From Thermorudis peleae (GTDB lineage: Bacteria; Chloroflexota; Chloroflexia; Thermomicrobiales; Thermomicrobiaceae): DNA of 64,000 nucleotides. This document shows, in pieces, positions 17,283-30,270 of this stretch (position 1 is the stretch's first letter; each line of letters begins with the position of its first letter). The stretch spans positions 248,001 to 312,000 of the forward strand of contig NZ_JQMP01000004.1 in assembly GCF_000744775.1 (NCBI RefSeq), in the 5' to 3' direction. The notes beneath the pieces are model-generated. The model ran no database searches and was not told the DNA's origin. It saw only the letters and a list, made by a program, of their open reading frames with translations. The position numbers and the translations under genes were made by a program.

Positions 17283-17876
17283 CTACGAGAGTGGTGCGCC
17301 GAGGTCACGGATGATCGACTCAAGCTGCTCAACTGACTTAATCGGCCCGGTGTACTTGCCCAGCAACCGGCCATCTGGCGCAATCACAAACGTCTCGGGA
17401 ACTCCGGAAACGCCATATTCAATCGCCACGTGGCCCGTGCTGTCAAGCGCGTTGGGATAGGCAAGGCCAAACTTGGCGATGAAGTCGCGGGCATCCGCCT
17501 CCGACTGTTCCCACAGGTCGATGCCCAGCAGGACAACGTTGCTGTTGGCGTGCCGCTGTGCGAATGCTTGCAGGACGGAAGCCTCGTCCTGGCATGGTGG
17601 GCACCAGGACCCCCAGAAGTTCAGGACCACCACTTTCCCACGGTACGAAGCGAGGGAGACGGGTTGACCATCAAATCCCGTCAACTGGAAGTCACCGGCA
17701 GTCCGCCCTTGAAAGCGATAGAGTTTGCCACCGGTGTTGATTTTGCCCCCTACGCCCAATTCTGATGAGGCCCGAGGAGATGCAATCGCGTAGGTGACAA
17801 CACCAAGGAGCCCAACGACGACAAGCGCGACAACGAGCGCGGGCAAGCGACTTCGCAGTGGATGCGTTGTGGCCAT
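17283..17876 (-). CDS. ccmG: Thiol-disulphide oxidoreductase CcmG/ResA
   Basis: A protein of 197 residues: an N-terminal membrane anchor (about residues 10-30), then a thioredoxin fold with NFWGSWCPPCQDEA and the cis-proline segment YGVSGVPETFVIAPDG. CcmG/ResA proteins reduce the haem-binding cysteines of apocytochrome c or CcmH. I chose ATG 17876; the frame continues upstream to 18080 into the end of murA but without homology. It is the first gene of the ccm operon, 92 bases downstream of murA. That gap holds a small dyad (CCTGCAC, GTGCAGG) but no convincing terminator. Confidence 0.93.
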   Translation of the reverse strand: MATTHPLRSRLPALVVALVVVGLLGVVTYAIASPRASSELGVGGKINTGGKLYRFQGRTAGDFQLTGFDGQPVSLASYRGKVVVLNFWGSWCPPCQDEASVLQAFAQRHANSNVVLLGIDLWEQSEADARDFIAKFGLAYPNALDSTGHVAIEYGVSGVPETFVIAPDGRLLGKYTGPIKSVEQLESIIRDLGAPLS

Positions 17877-17968
17877 CTTCACCGATGACCTTTCGCTCAG
17901 CGCCTGCACCCAGGTCGTGCAGGTCTTCACAAAGCAAGTATGTCCCAGCCGAGCGAGGATTGCTAGCG

Positions 17969-19294
17969 TCAGGATGAGGCGGCAAGGTCGTTGGCGTAGC
18001 CGATGTCGGCGCCGAGTGAGGCAAGCTTGCCAACCAGATCTTCGTAGCCGCGACGCAAGTGATAGGCATCGTGAATCCAAGTTTCGCCGTCAGCGACGAG
18101 TCCAGCCAGGACGAGGCAGGCACCGCTGCGAATATCGAGGGCTCGCACCGGTGCACCATGGAGCGGCGTCGGGCCTTCGATGAGGGCTTCTTGTTTATCA
18201 AGCACCTGAATCCGTGCACCCATCTTGGCCAACTCGGCGGCATAGCGTAAGCGATCGTTGAAGATCCGCTCGACGATTCGACTCCGCCCATGTGCCTGCG
18301 TCAGCAACGCGGCGAAGGCGGCTTGCAGGTCCGTTGGGAAGCCCGGGAACGGCAGGGCCTGGATTTCCGTTGCCCGCAGGTGTCCCGTCCCACGAACCAG
18401 CATGGACGATTCAGCCCACCATACTTCTGCACCGGTTTCCCGGAGTTTGTAGGTCAACGGCGCCATATCGTCTTCGACGACGTGATCAATAATCACCTCG
18501 CCATCGGTCATCGCGGCGGCAATGGCAATCGTGCCGGCTTCGAGACGATCAGGGAGGATCGACGCACGATAGCCGCGCAACCGGTCAACCCCCTGCACAA
18601 CGAGCTTCGGCGTACCAATGCCATGGATGCGGGCACCCATATCGCGCAGGATGTTGCCAAGGTTCACAATTTCTGGCTCAGCTGCGGCGTTGAGGATGGT
18701 CGTCGTCCCCTGCGCGAGCGTGGCTGCCATCAGGACGTTGTAGGTGCCGGTATTGCTTGGGTAGTCCATGTAGATTTCACTGCCGCGCAGGCGCCCAGCC
18801 CGCATTTCGTAGGCGCCATCGACGAGCTCAATCGTCGCGCCGAGCTTGGCAAAACCGCGGAGATCGACATCGACCGGCCGGGAACCGAGCTGGCACCCTC
18901 CGGGTGGAATCGAACGCGCGCAGCCAAAACGAGCGAGGAGCGGGCCAGTCACTAAGAATGAAGCCCGCATGCGCGCCACGAGCTCTGGCGGCGCTTCAAA
19001 CGCGTGAATCGTAGCAGCGCAGATCCGCACACGATGCTGCTCAGGGTCGAGGTCAACCGTTGCACCGAGCTGGCGGAGGAGTTCGACCATGACCAGCACG
19101 TCTTCGATGATGGGCACGTTTTCTAACGTGCACTCTTCCTCCGTCAGCAACGCTGCTGCCATTGCCGGCAACGCTGCGTTCTTCGCACCCCCAATGGCAA
19201 CACGCCCATGCAACCGCGTCCGACCACGTACGACGATGCAATCACGCGCTGCTGCAACTACTGCCACGACTTCCGCCTCCGCTGCCGCGTCCAT
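17969..19294 (-). CDS. murA: UDP-N-acetylglucosamine 1-carboxyvinyltransferase MurA
   Basis: A protein of 441 residues; it transfers enolpyruvate from PEP to UDP-GlcNAc, the first committed step of peptidoglycan synthesis. Conserved parts: VRGRTRLHGRVAIGGAKNAAL near the N-terminus and PPGGCQLGSRPVD with the catalytic cysteine at about residue 134 (the fosfomycin target), followed by PSNTGTYNVLMAA. The N-terminal 15 residues (AAEAEVVAVVAAA) are not conserved, so a start slightly downstream is possible. The gene starts 35 bases after atpC and appears to belong to the same transcript. A cysteine at this position predicts normal fosfomycin sensitivity of the enzyme. Confidence 0.95.
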   Translation of the reverse strand: MDAAAEAEVVAVVAAARDCIVVRGRTRLHGRVAIGGAKNAALPAMAAALLTEEECTLENVPIIEDVLVMVELLRQLGATVDLDPEQHRVRICAATIHAFEAPPELVARMRASFLVTGPLLARFGCARSIPPGGCQLGSRPVDVDLRGFAKLGATIELVDGAYEMRAGRLRGSEIYMDYPSNTGTYNVLMAATLAQGTTTILNAAAEPEIVNLGNILRDMGARIHGIGTPKLVVQGVDRLRGYRASILPDRLEAGTIAIAAAMTDGEVIIDHVVEDDMAPLTYKLRETGAEVWWAESSMLVRGTGHLRATEIQALPFPGFPTDLQAAFAALLTQAHGRSRIVERIFNDRLRYAAELAKMGARIQVLDKQEALIEGPTPLHGAPVRALDIRSGACLVLAGLVADGETWIHDAYHLRRGYEDLVGKLASLGADIGYANDLAASS

Positions 19295-19329
19295 TCATCA
19301 GATCGATCGAAAGAAGCGAGCGCCGGTGG

Positions 19330-19785
19330 CTATTCACCGGCGCCCGGGAACTCCTCCTGTCGCAGGGAAGCACTCCGCCCCCGACGCTTGCGTGCCACTT
19401 CTAAGCGCACGACTGCCCGGCGAAATGCCGCTTCTGCCCGCGCACGGTCAATCTCGGTCGTGCGCTCGCGAAGCCGAGCCAACGCACGCTGCCGGGCTTC
19501 TTCAGCGCGTGCCTCGTCGATCTCTTCGGCTCGCTCCGCCGTATCGGCGAGAACGCGCACAACGTTGTTGGCCACTTCCAGGAAGCCCCCGAAGATCGCC
19601 AGCGACTGCTCTGCGCCGCCTTTCTTGATCCGCATCTCCCCCATCGAGAGCAGGGAGATCAGGGGCGCATGCCGCGGCAGAATCCCGAGCATCCCTTCAG
19701 CGCCAGGGGCAACGACCATATCGACGTCGTCGGCTTCGTAGACGAGGCGCTCGGCAGTAATGACCTCGACGCGTAGTTTCGCCAT
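19330..19785 (-). CDS. atpC: ATP synthase epsilon subunit
   Basis: A protein of 151 residues: an N-terminal beta-sandwich (residues 1-85, with DDVDMVVAPGAEGMLGILP) and a C-terminal helical hairpin rich in Ala, Arg and Glu. Epsilon is part of the central stalk and inhibits ATP hydrolysis. It follows atpD by 21 bases at the end of the atp operon. The C-terminal tail, with several Arg/Glu pairs, is slightly longer than usual. Confidence 0.95.
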   Translation of the reverse strand: MAKLRVEVITAERLVYEADDVDMVVAPGAEGMLGILPRHAPLISLLSMGEMRIKKGGAEQSLAIFGGFLEVANNVVRVLADTAERAEEIDEARAEEARQRALARLRERTTEIDRARAEAAFRRAVVRLEVARKRRGRSASLRQEEFPGAGE

Positions 19786-19806
19786 GGCTCGCTCATCTCC
19801 TACCGG

Positions 19807-21246
<1,440 letters not shown>

Positions 21247-22140
21247 TTAGGATCCAAGGCTGCCAAGGGCATTCGCACCCGCGGCAATTTCAGTCACTTC
21301 GCGAGTGATCTGCGCTTGGCGTGCCTTGTTGTACGTCAGGGTCAACTCTTGCACGAGCTCGAGCGCGTTCTCGGTCGCGTTGCGCATCGCAACCATTCGC
21401 GCGCTATGTTCACTCGCAACCGCTTCAAGCAACGCGCGGTAGAGCTGGACTTCGATGAAGCGCGGCAAGAGCGCTTCCAGAACCGCTTGCGGGTTCGGCT
21501 CAAAGATGTAATCCGTGATCTCATGCGCCTCGGCTGGCGGCTCAATCGGCAAGAGCTGCATCACTCGCGGCTCTTGCCGCAGTGTATTAATGAAGTGCGT
21601 GTAGACGACGAAGACGGCATCGACCTTGCCCTCAATGAAGTCCTGGGTCGCGATCTCCGCGATCGGCCGAATGCCTTCGATCGATGGCCGATCGCCGACT
21701 TTGGTGAACTCGGCGATCATCGGCCAGCCGTAGCGAACCAGCCAGTCGCGCCCTTTGCGCCCAACAGCCACGATCTCAAAATCTTCCAGCCGCTCCGGAC
21801 GCTCATGCGTCATAAATTCGACCGCGCGGCGAATGACGTTCGTGTTGAGCGCCCCGGCGAGACCGCGATCGGACGTGATCATGATGACCTGGACACGCCG
21901 GATCGGCCGGCGGCTCAACAAGGGGAACGAGCGCAACAGATCCGCACGGTCAGCAATCGCTGCCAAGTCGGCCAGCATCAACCGGATGCGGTCAGCATAG
22001 GGGCGGGCAGCCAACACAGCTTGCTGGGCCCGCCGCATCTTGGAAGCCGACACCATCTCCATGGCGCGCGTAATTTGCGCCGTATTGCGAATACTCCGAA
22101 TGCGGCGGCGTATTTCTCGTGGCGTAATCGCCTGGGCCAT
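21247..22140 (-). CDS. atpG: ATP synthase gamma subunit
   Basis: A protein of 297 residues, the rotating central shaft of F1. The N-terminal helix has the typical EIRRRIRSIRNTAQITRAME, and the C-terminal helix has MVAMRNATENA and ELTLTYNKARQAQITREV. The middle Rossmann-like part contains ITSDRGLAGALN. Length is normal. The start ATG 22140 has a GGGAGGGAT upstream. Large open frames on the opposite strand (21067-22212) are shadows of this gene. Confidence 0.97.
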   Translation of the reverse strand: MAQAITPREIRRRIRSIRNTAQITRAMEMVSASKMRRAQQAVLAARPYADRIRLMLADLAAIADRADLLRSFPLLSRRPIRRVQVIMITSDRGLAGALNTNVIRRAVEFMTHERPERLEDFEIVAVGRKGRDWLVRYGWPMIAEFTKVGDRPSIEGIRPIAEIATQDFIEGKVDAVFVVYTHFINTLRQEPRVMQLLPIEPPAEAHEITDYIFEPNPQAVLEALLPRFIEVQLYRALLEAVASEHSARMVAMRNATENALELVQELTLTYNKARQAQITREVTEIAAGANALGSLGS

Positions 22141-22165
22141 GCTAATCCCTCCCTGACCCGGGCAC

Positions 22166-23710
<1,545 letters not shown>

Positions 23711-23723
23711 TTACTCTTGGATG

Positions 23724-24314
23724 TTAGGGCTGCTCTGCAGCGTTCGCCGAGCGACCATCAGCAGCGATGCGTATCCCGCCAGCTGTCACGAGTTGGCGAT
23801 GGAGTTGCTGGAGTTGTGTCCGAATGCTCGCGTCAATCACTTGATCGTCAACCTGAATGACGACGCCACCGAGAATCGCTGGATCGACCTGCCACGTGAT
23901 CTGAAGCCGATGACCAAGCAAGGCTTCCAGCTGTTCTTGCACCTGCGCTTGCTCATTGGGCCCGAGCTCGACCGCAGTGGTGATGGTCGCCTGGACAATG
24001 CCCTGATCAGCTAAGGCCAGATCGGTAAATGCCGTGATGACATCGTCAAGCTGGTGCAACCGTCCGCGCTCGAGCAACAGTACGAGGAGATTCCGAACGT
24101 ACCGCTGCTCCTGCGCTGGGAAAAGCCGGTCGAGAACCTGCACTTTGGCATCAAGTGGAATCGCAGGACTCTCGAAAAACTCGCGGGTTTGGGCATCAGC
24201 AAGCGCTTCACGAAACGCTTCGAGCGCTCGCTGCCATTCAGCGACAGCACGATGCTCCTTCGCAACTGCGAAGGCAGCCTGCGCGTACCGCCGGGCAATT
24301 CCTGCAACTGGCAT
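23724..24314 (-). CDS. atpH: ATP synthase delta subunit
   Basis: A protein of 196 residues, part of the peripheral stalk that holds alpha3beta3 to subunit b. The N-terminal helical bundle begins with GIARRYAQAAFAVAKE, and the C-terminal region holds VDPAILGGVVIQVDDQVID, the family's signature. The tail after DASIRTQLQQLHRQL is about 20 residues longer than in many species and carries no clear motif. It lies between atpF and atpA. Confidence 0.95.
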   Translation of the reverse strand: MPVAGIARRYAQAAFAVAKEHRAVAEWQRALEAFREALADAQTREFFESPAIPLDAKVQVLDRLFPAQEQRYVRNLLVLLLERGRLHQLDDVITAFTDLALADQGIVQATITTAVELGPNEQAQVQEQLEALLGHRLQITWQVDPAILGGVVIQVDDQVIDASIRTQLQQLHRQLVTAGGIRIAADGRSANAAEQP

Positions 24315-24329
24315 AGACCGCCCCGTCCC

Positions 24330-24833
24330 CTATCGCCGTACGCGCCCGTTCGCGACTTCGGCAAGCGTCTCTTCGATCAACGCAAGCTGATGCTCGCGAT
24401 CCAGTTGCTGGCGAATGATCTTCGAAGCCGCAGCAATCGCCAGGTCAGCGACATCGCGCCGCAGCTCATCCCAGGCCCGTTGCCGCTCAGCAGCAATCGC
24501 TTCCTGGGCTTGCGCAATGAGCTGCGCCGCTTGCTGCTGAGCCTCTTCACGAGCGCGGGCAATGAGTTGCTCAGCGCTCTCGCGAGCACTTGCGACAATA
24601 CGCTGTGCCTCACGCCGCGCCTCATTCAAAATCTCTTCGTTGCGCGCCTGGGCCTCGGCGAGCTCACGCTTCATGCGCTCAGCAGCCTCGAGCCCCTCCC
24701 GAATCCGCGCCTGCCGTTGATCGATCATCCGCGTGATTGGACCGAGGGCGTAGCGCCAGAAGAGGACAACGAAGATGATGAAGGCAATGAGTTGAACGAG
24801 GAAGTTTTCCCAGCTTAGTCCAAGGGCGCCCAT
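24330..24833 (-). CDS. atpF: ATP synthase subunit b
   Basis: A protein of 167 residues: one N-terminal membrane helix (about 9-28, LVQLIAFIIFVVLFWRY) followed by a long charged coiled coil, the peripheral stalk. ATG 24833 was chosen because the protein then starts MGALGLSWENFL, typical of subunit b; the open frame extends upstream to 24932 without similarity. A hairpin lies upstream, between atpE and this gene. Confidence 0.95.
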   Translation of the reverse strand: MGALGLSWENFLVQLIAFIIFVVLFWRYALGPITRMIDQRQARIREGLEAAERMKRELAEAQARNEEILNEARREAQRIVASARESAEQLIARAREEAQQQAAQLIAQAQEAIAAERQRAWDELRRDVADLAIAAASKIIRQQLDREHQLALIEETLAEVANGRVRR

Positions 24834-24909
24834 ATCGTTCCCTTCAGCCCCCTCCTGTACACACCGGTATTGAGGATAGCAGGCAATGCCATGTACTGCA
24901 TGGAAAATT

Positions 24910-24935
24910 GGCGTGCCGAGAATTCCCGGCACGCC
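24910..24935 (-). terminator. Intra-operon hairpin between atpE and atpF
   Basis: On the minus strand GGCGTGCCG and CGGCACGCC form a 9-bp stem around an 8-base loop, followed by AATTTTCC. The position, 14 bases after the atpE stop, suits a partial terminator or an mRNA 3' stabiliser that leaves more atpE message than downstream message, in line with the c-ring needing about 8-15 copies. Confidence 0.65.
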
Positions 24936-24948
24936 ACCACGTCCACGT

Positions 24949-25194
24949 TTAGAGCACGAATGCGATGATCAGCGCAATCACGAAGGCGTAGATTGCGACT
25001 GCCTCAGCCAGTGCCGCACCGATGATCATGTTCAGCTGCACCGCACCAGCAGCTTCCGGGTTACGGCCAATCGCGCTCAGCGCGCCATAGACGGCAATAC
25101 CGATACCAATACCCGGACCGAACGCCCCGAGGCCAATCGCCAATGCCGCTGCAAGCGGTACGACGACTGCGGGATTCGTAATATTGGAGAGCAC
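24949..25194 (-). CDS. atpE: ATP synthase subunit c
   Basis: A protein of 81 residues with two membrane helices joined by a polar RNPEAAG loop. The ion-carrying carboxylate is E64 in ALAEAVAIY. The sodium-binding pattern of Na+ c subunits (Gln in helix 1 and Ser/Thr after the Glu) is absent, so proton translocation is expected. The glycine-rich helix 1 (GLGAFGPGIGIGIA) is typical. It lies between atpB and atpF. Confidence 0.97.
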   Translation of the reverse strand: MLSNITNPAVVVPLAAALAIGLGAFGPGIGIGIAVYGALSAIGRNPEAAGAVQLNMIIGAALAEAVAIYAFVIALIIAFVL

Positions 25195-25266
25195 CGGTTT
25201 AACCTCCCTTCACCATTCCCTTGCGCACGCTAAACAAACCACGCGCCCACTCGATCACAACAGCAA

Positions 25267-26073
25267 TCAATGCCCAGCTTCACCATGGCCATGGGCTTCA
25301 CCAGCCGCCAGCACAATGTAAATCAGCGTCAGGATCGAGAAGATGAGTGCCTGAATAAATCCAAAGAGCACTTCAAGGTAGAGGAAGATGACAGGAACGA
25401 GTAACCCGACAACTGTGATCTTGATGGCATTGGCAATGGCGTACATCACCGTCATGAGCGTCTCGCCAGCGAAGATGTTGCCGAAAAGACGGAAGCCAAG
25501 CGAGACGATACGCGAAAGCTCACTAATGACTTCAATGGGGAAGATGAAAAATGGCGTAGCCATATGCTTGAGCCGACCACGCACGCCTTGACTCCGAATG
25601 CCAAGGATTTGGAACGTGAGATAGCTCAAGAGCGCCATCGAAAGCGTCATGTTCAAGTCAGCGCTTGGGGAGCGAAAGAGCGGGACAATGGCAACAGTCG
25701 AGCCGCCGTGCTGGCCTGCGGCCTCGGCAATCTCCCGCTTCAGACCAAACGTACCGACACCAGGCAGAAGCCCCGTGTAATTCGCCACAATGATGAAGAT
25801 AAAGAGACTGCCGATCAGCGGGAAAACTTGGCGACCAAGGCGCTTCCCGGCACTTCCCTCGACAACCCCCAGCAGAAATTCGACCACCATCTCAACAACT
25901 GACTGGAGCCGACCGGGGATAAGTGTTGCCGAGCGGGCAATCAGCGCACCGCCAAGCACAAGCACGGCCATGACAACGAGCATTGTGAGGAAGGAGTTGG
26001 TGATTCGCAACTCACCGCCCGGGAAGGGCAGCGTCCAGAGCGTTTCTGGGGCGACTTCAATATGCAGCTCCAC
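25267..26073 (-). CDS. atpB: ATP synthase subunit a
   Basis: A membrane protein of 268 residues with five or six helices forming the proton half-channels. The essential arginine lies in LGFRLFGNIFAGE. The C-terminus is histidine-rich (GEAHGHGEAGH), an uncommon but not unknown decoration. It lies between atpZ and atpE with 72 bases before atpE. Length is typical. Confidence 0.96.
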   Translation of the reverse strand: MELHIEVAPETLWTLPFPGGELRITNSFLTMLVVMAVLVLGGALIARSATLIPGRLQSVVEMVVEFLLGVVEGSAGKRLGRQVFPLIGSLFIFIIVANYTGLLPGVGTFGLKREIAEAAGQHGGSTVAIVPLFRSPSADLNMTLSMALLSYLTFQILGIRSQGVRGRLKHMATPFFIFPIEVISELSRIVSLGFRLFGNIFAGETLMTVMYAIANAIKITVVGLLVPVIFLYLEVLFGFIQALIFSILTLIYIVLAAGEAHGHGEAGH

Positions 26074-26089
26074 GGAGTCATCTACTCCT

Positions 26090-28718
<2,629 letters not shown>

Positions 28719-28764
28719 TCACCACCTACCTGCGGTCGTCAAGCGGCTCATCGAAGGGGCGTTT

Positions 28765-28780
28765 GGAAGTGAGCACTTCC
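28765..28780. promoter_or_regulatory. Dyad just downstream of the MBL-pyrG-atp promoter
   Basis: GGAAGT-GAGC-ACTTCC, an inverted repeat with 6-bp arms, lies about 7-22 bases past the expected transcription start of the promoter at 28794-28822. The position is that of a repressor operator or a short 5' stem-loop in the mRNA. No known regulator is recognised. Confidence 0.5.
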
Positions 28781-28793
28781 AGCTGCCTATCTG

Positions 28794-28822
28794 AGTATAA
28801 CAGTGTCCGTTCACCCGGGCAA
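28794..28822 (-). promoter_or_regulatory. Promoter for MBL-pyrG-atp run
   Basis: On the minus strand: -35 TTGCCC (28822-28817), a 17-base spacer, and -10 TATACT (28799-28794) with a TG two bases before it (extended -10, TGTTATACT). The expected start is near 28787, about 70 bases before the MBL gene. It is the best sigma-70-type promoter seen ahead of the atp genes. Confidence 0.75.
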
Positions 28823-28827
28823 GCAGT

Positions 28828-29517
28828 CTACGTTTCCGGCTCGTCATCGAGCGTCTCAGCGATGCCAACTTCGCGCAGCACTGTTCGGATCGTCTGCCAG
28901 GAGAACCCCCGCCGCTCGAGCATCCCCGCTAAGCGTCGTCGGGCGACGCGTTTCGGCACCTGCGTGAGTCGGGGAGCCTGCTTGGCGACAAACTGCCGCG
29001 CTGCTGCAAGTTCGTCATCGGCAGTTGGCAAGACCGCTTCGGCAAGCTCGGGCGCAACCCCCTTCTCGCGTAACTCCTGGAGCAGCCGCCGCCGTCCACG
29101 TGCCTGCTGGCGGCTTTGCACCCAGAGGGTTGCAAATGTGGCATCATCCACATACCGCCATTCCTGCAATTTCGCCACGGCTTGATCAATGGCTTCCGTT
29201 GAGAATCCTTTTCGCTGCAGGCGTTGGCGAATCTCGTGGGCACTCCGTGGGCGAGCAGCGATCAGCCGCAACGCAGCGTCAAGCGCTTGCTTCTGTTCGT
29301 CTCGCAGCAAAAGCGATGCAAAGGATGCTGCATCAAGTTCCTGGCCGACAGCCAAGCCTTGCTGGGCCGCAACCTCAGCCGAGATCTCACCAGCGAACGT
29401 GTCATTGAGATAGATCGCAATGCGCTCACCAGTGCGGCCACGCGGGACGAGGCGTGTGATGCGTCCGCTTATTCCTGTGGGAGAGGGTTGCCGGCCCTGA
29501 CGCTCCATACCGCACAC
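28828..29517 (-). CDS. recX: Recombination regulator RecX
   Basis: A protein of 229 residues made of repeated three-helix units. RecX binds RecA filaments and restrains recombination and SOS induction. Family marks: ALRLIAARPRSAHEIRQRLQ, followed by FSTEAIDQAVAKLQEWRYVDD and, in the last repeat, LERRGFSWQTIRTVL. The first 60 residues are a predicted beta-rich extension found in longer RecX proteins. recA is not in the window. The start could be ATG 29517 or ATG 29508. A divergent YdcF-like gene begins 54 bases away. Confidence 0.9.
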   Translation of the reverse strand: MCGMERQGRQPSPTGISGRITRLVPRGRTGERIAIYLNDTFAGEISAEVAAQQGLAVGQELDAASFASLLLRDEQKQALDAALRLIAARPRSAHEIRQRLQRKGFSTEAIDQAVAKLQEWRYVDDATFATLWVQSRQQARGRRRLLQELREKGVAPELAEAVLPTADDELAAARQFVAKQAPRLTQVPKRVARRRLAGMLERRGFSWQTIRTVLREVGIAETLDDEPET

Positions 29518-29571
29518 TCCTTCTTGTTAAGTATGCCGAGACAGTGCCATGAGTAGAATCGGGGGAGAACA

Positions 29572-30222
29572 GTGGGAGGTTCTGTGACAGAGGTTACATT
29601 CCCAACGCGTCGGACGGTACAACCCCTTTCCCTCACGCGCATTCTGAGCCTGCTGCTGCTCACCGGAGGTCTTGCCAGCGCTGTTGGACTCGCCGTCGTG
29701 ATTCTCGCAATTTATGTCGATGCGCGAACCGATGAACGCGGTCCAGCCGACGCGATCATTGTGCTCGGTGCCGCACAATATGGCGGACGGCCTTCAAGCG
29801 CGTTTCGTGCTCGGCTTGATCATGCAGCAACGCTCTTCCGAGCAGGTTTTGCCCCACGGATTGTCCTCGTCGGCGGTACAGCCAGCGCTAGTGAGCCAAC
29901 GGAAGCTGAGGTTGGCGCAATCTACCTCGAGCATCTCGGGATTCCACCGAGCAGTTTGCTGGTGGTGCCTAATGGCCGCAATACCTGGGAAAGCCTGGTC
30001 GCGGCCAAGGAGCCGCTTCACCGAGCGGGTGTGCGCCACCTCCTCGTCGTCAGCGATGGCTTTCATCTCTTCCGAACGAAGCGCATGCTCCACGACCTTG
30101 GATTTGCCGCTCGCAGCTCGCCAACACCAACCAGTCCAATTCGCCGCGGCTCGCGCGTTGAATATGCCTACATGGTGCGCGAGCTTGGCGCTTACCTGGC
30201 GTATCTCGCCGGATACGCCTAG
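29572..30222 (+). CDS. YdcF/SanA-like DUF218 protein
   Basis: A protein of about 212-216 residues: an N-terminal membrane anchor (around residues 20-45) and the DUF218 domain (residues 60-205) with ADAIIVLGAAQYGGRPS, IVLVGGTAS and VVSDGFHLFR. ElyC/SanA/YdcF proteins influence envelope integrity or vancomycin tolerance in enterobacteria; the biochemical activity is not settled. Two GTG starts, 29572 and 29584, both have purine-rich SD sites (GGGGGAG and GGGAGG). It is monocistronic, facing leuS tail to tail. Confidence 0.85.
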   Translation: MGGSVTEVTFPTRRTVQPLSLTRILSLLLLTGGLASAVGLAVVILAIYVDARTDERGPADAIIVLGAAQYGGRPSSAFRARLDHAATLFRAGFAPRIVLVGGTASASEPTEAEVGAIYLEHLGIPPSSLLVVPNGRNTWESLVAAKEPLHRAGVRHLLVVSDGFHLFRTKRMLHDLGFAARSSPTPTSPIRRGSRVEYAYMVRELGAYLAYLAGYA

Positions 30223-30245
30223 GCGCAGCCAAGCTCGCACATCGT

Positions 30246-30270
30246 CACGCCCGCACAGGATTATGGCGTG
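30246..30270. terminator. Dyad at the YdcF/leuS convergent end
   Basis: CACGCC (30246-30251) pairs with GGCGTG (30265-30270); the leuS stop codon falls in the loop. The YdcF-like stop at 30220-30222 lies in its own small palindrome, CGCCTAGGCG. Both are weak structures without T-runs, perhaps acting as a shared end. Confidence 0.35.

Noticed and set aside
24949-25194. Sodium-dependent ATP synthase
   Set aside because: Subunit c lacks the glutamine and Ser/Thr ligands of the sodium motif; only the carboxylate is present.
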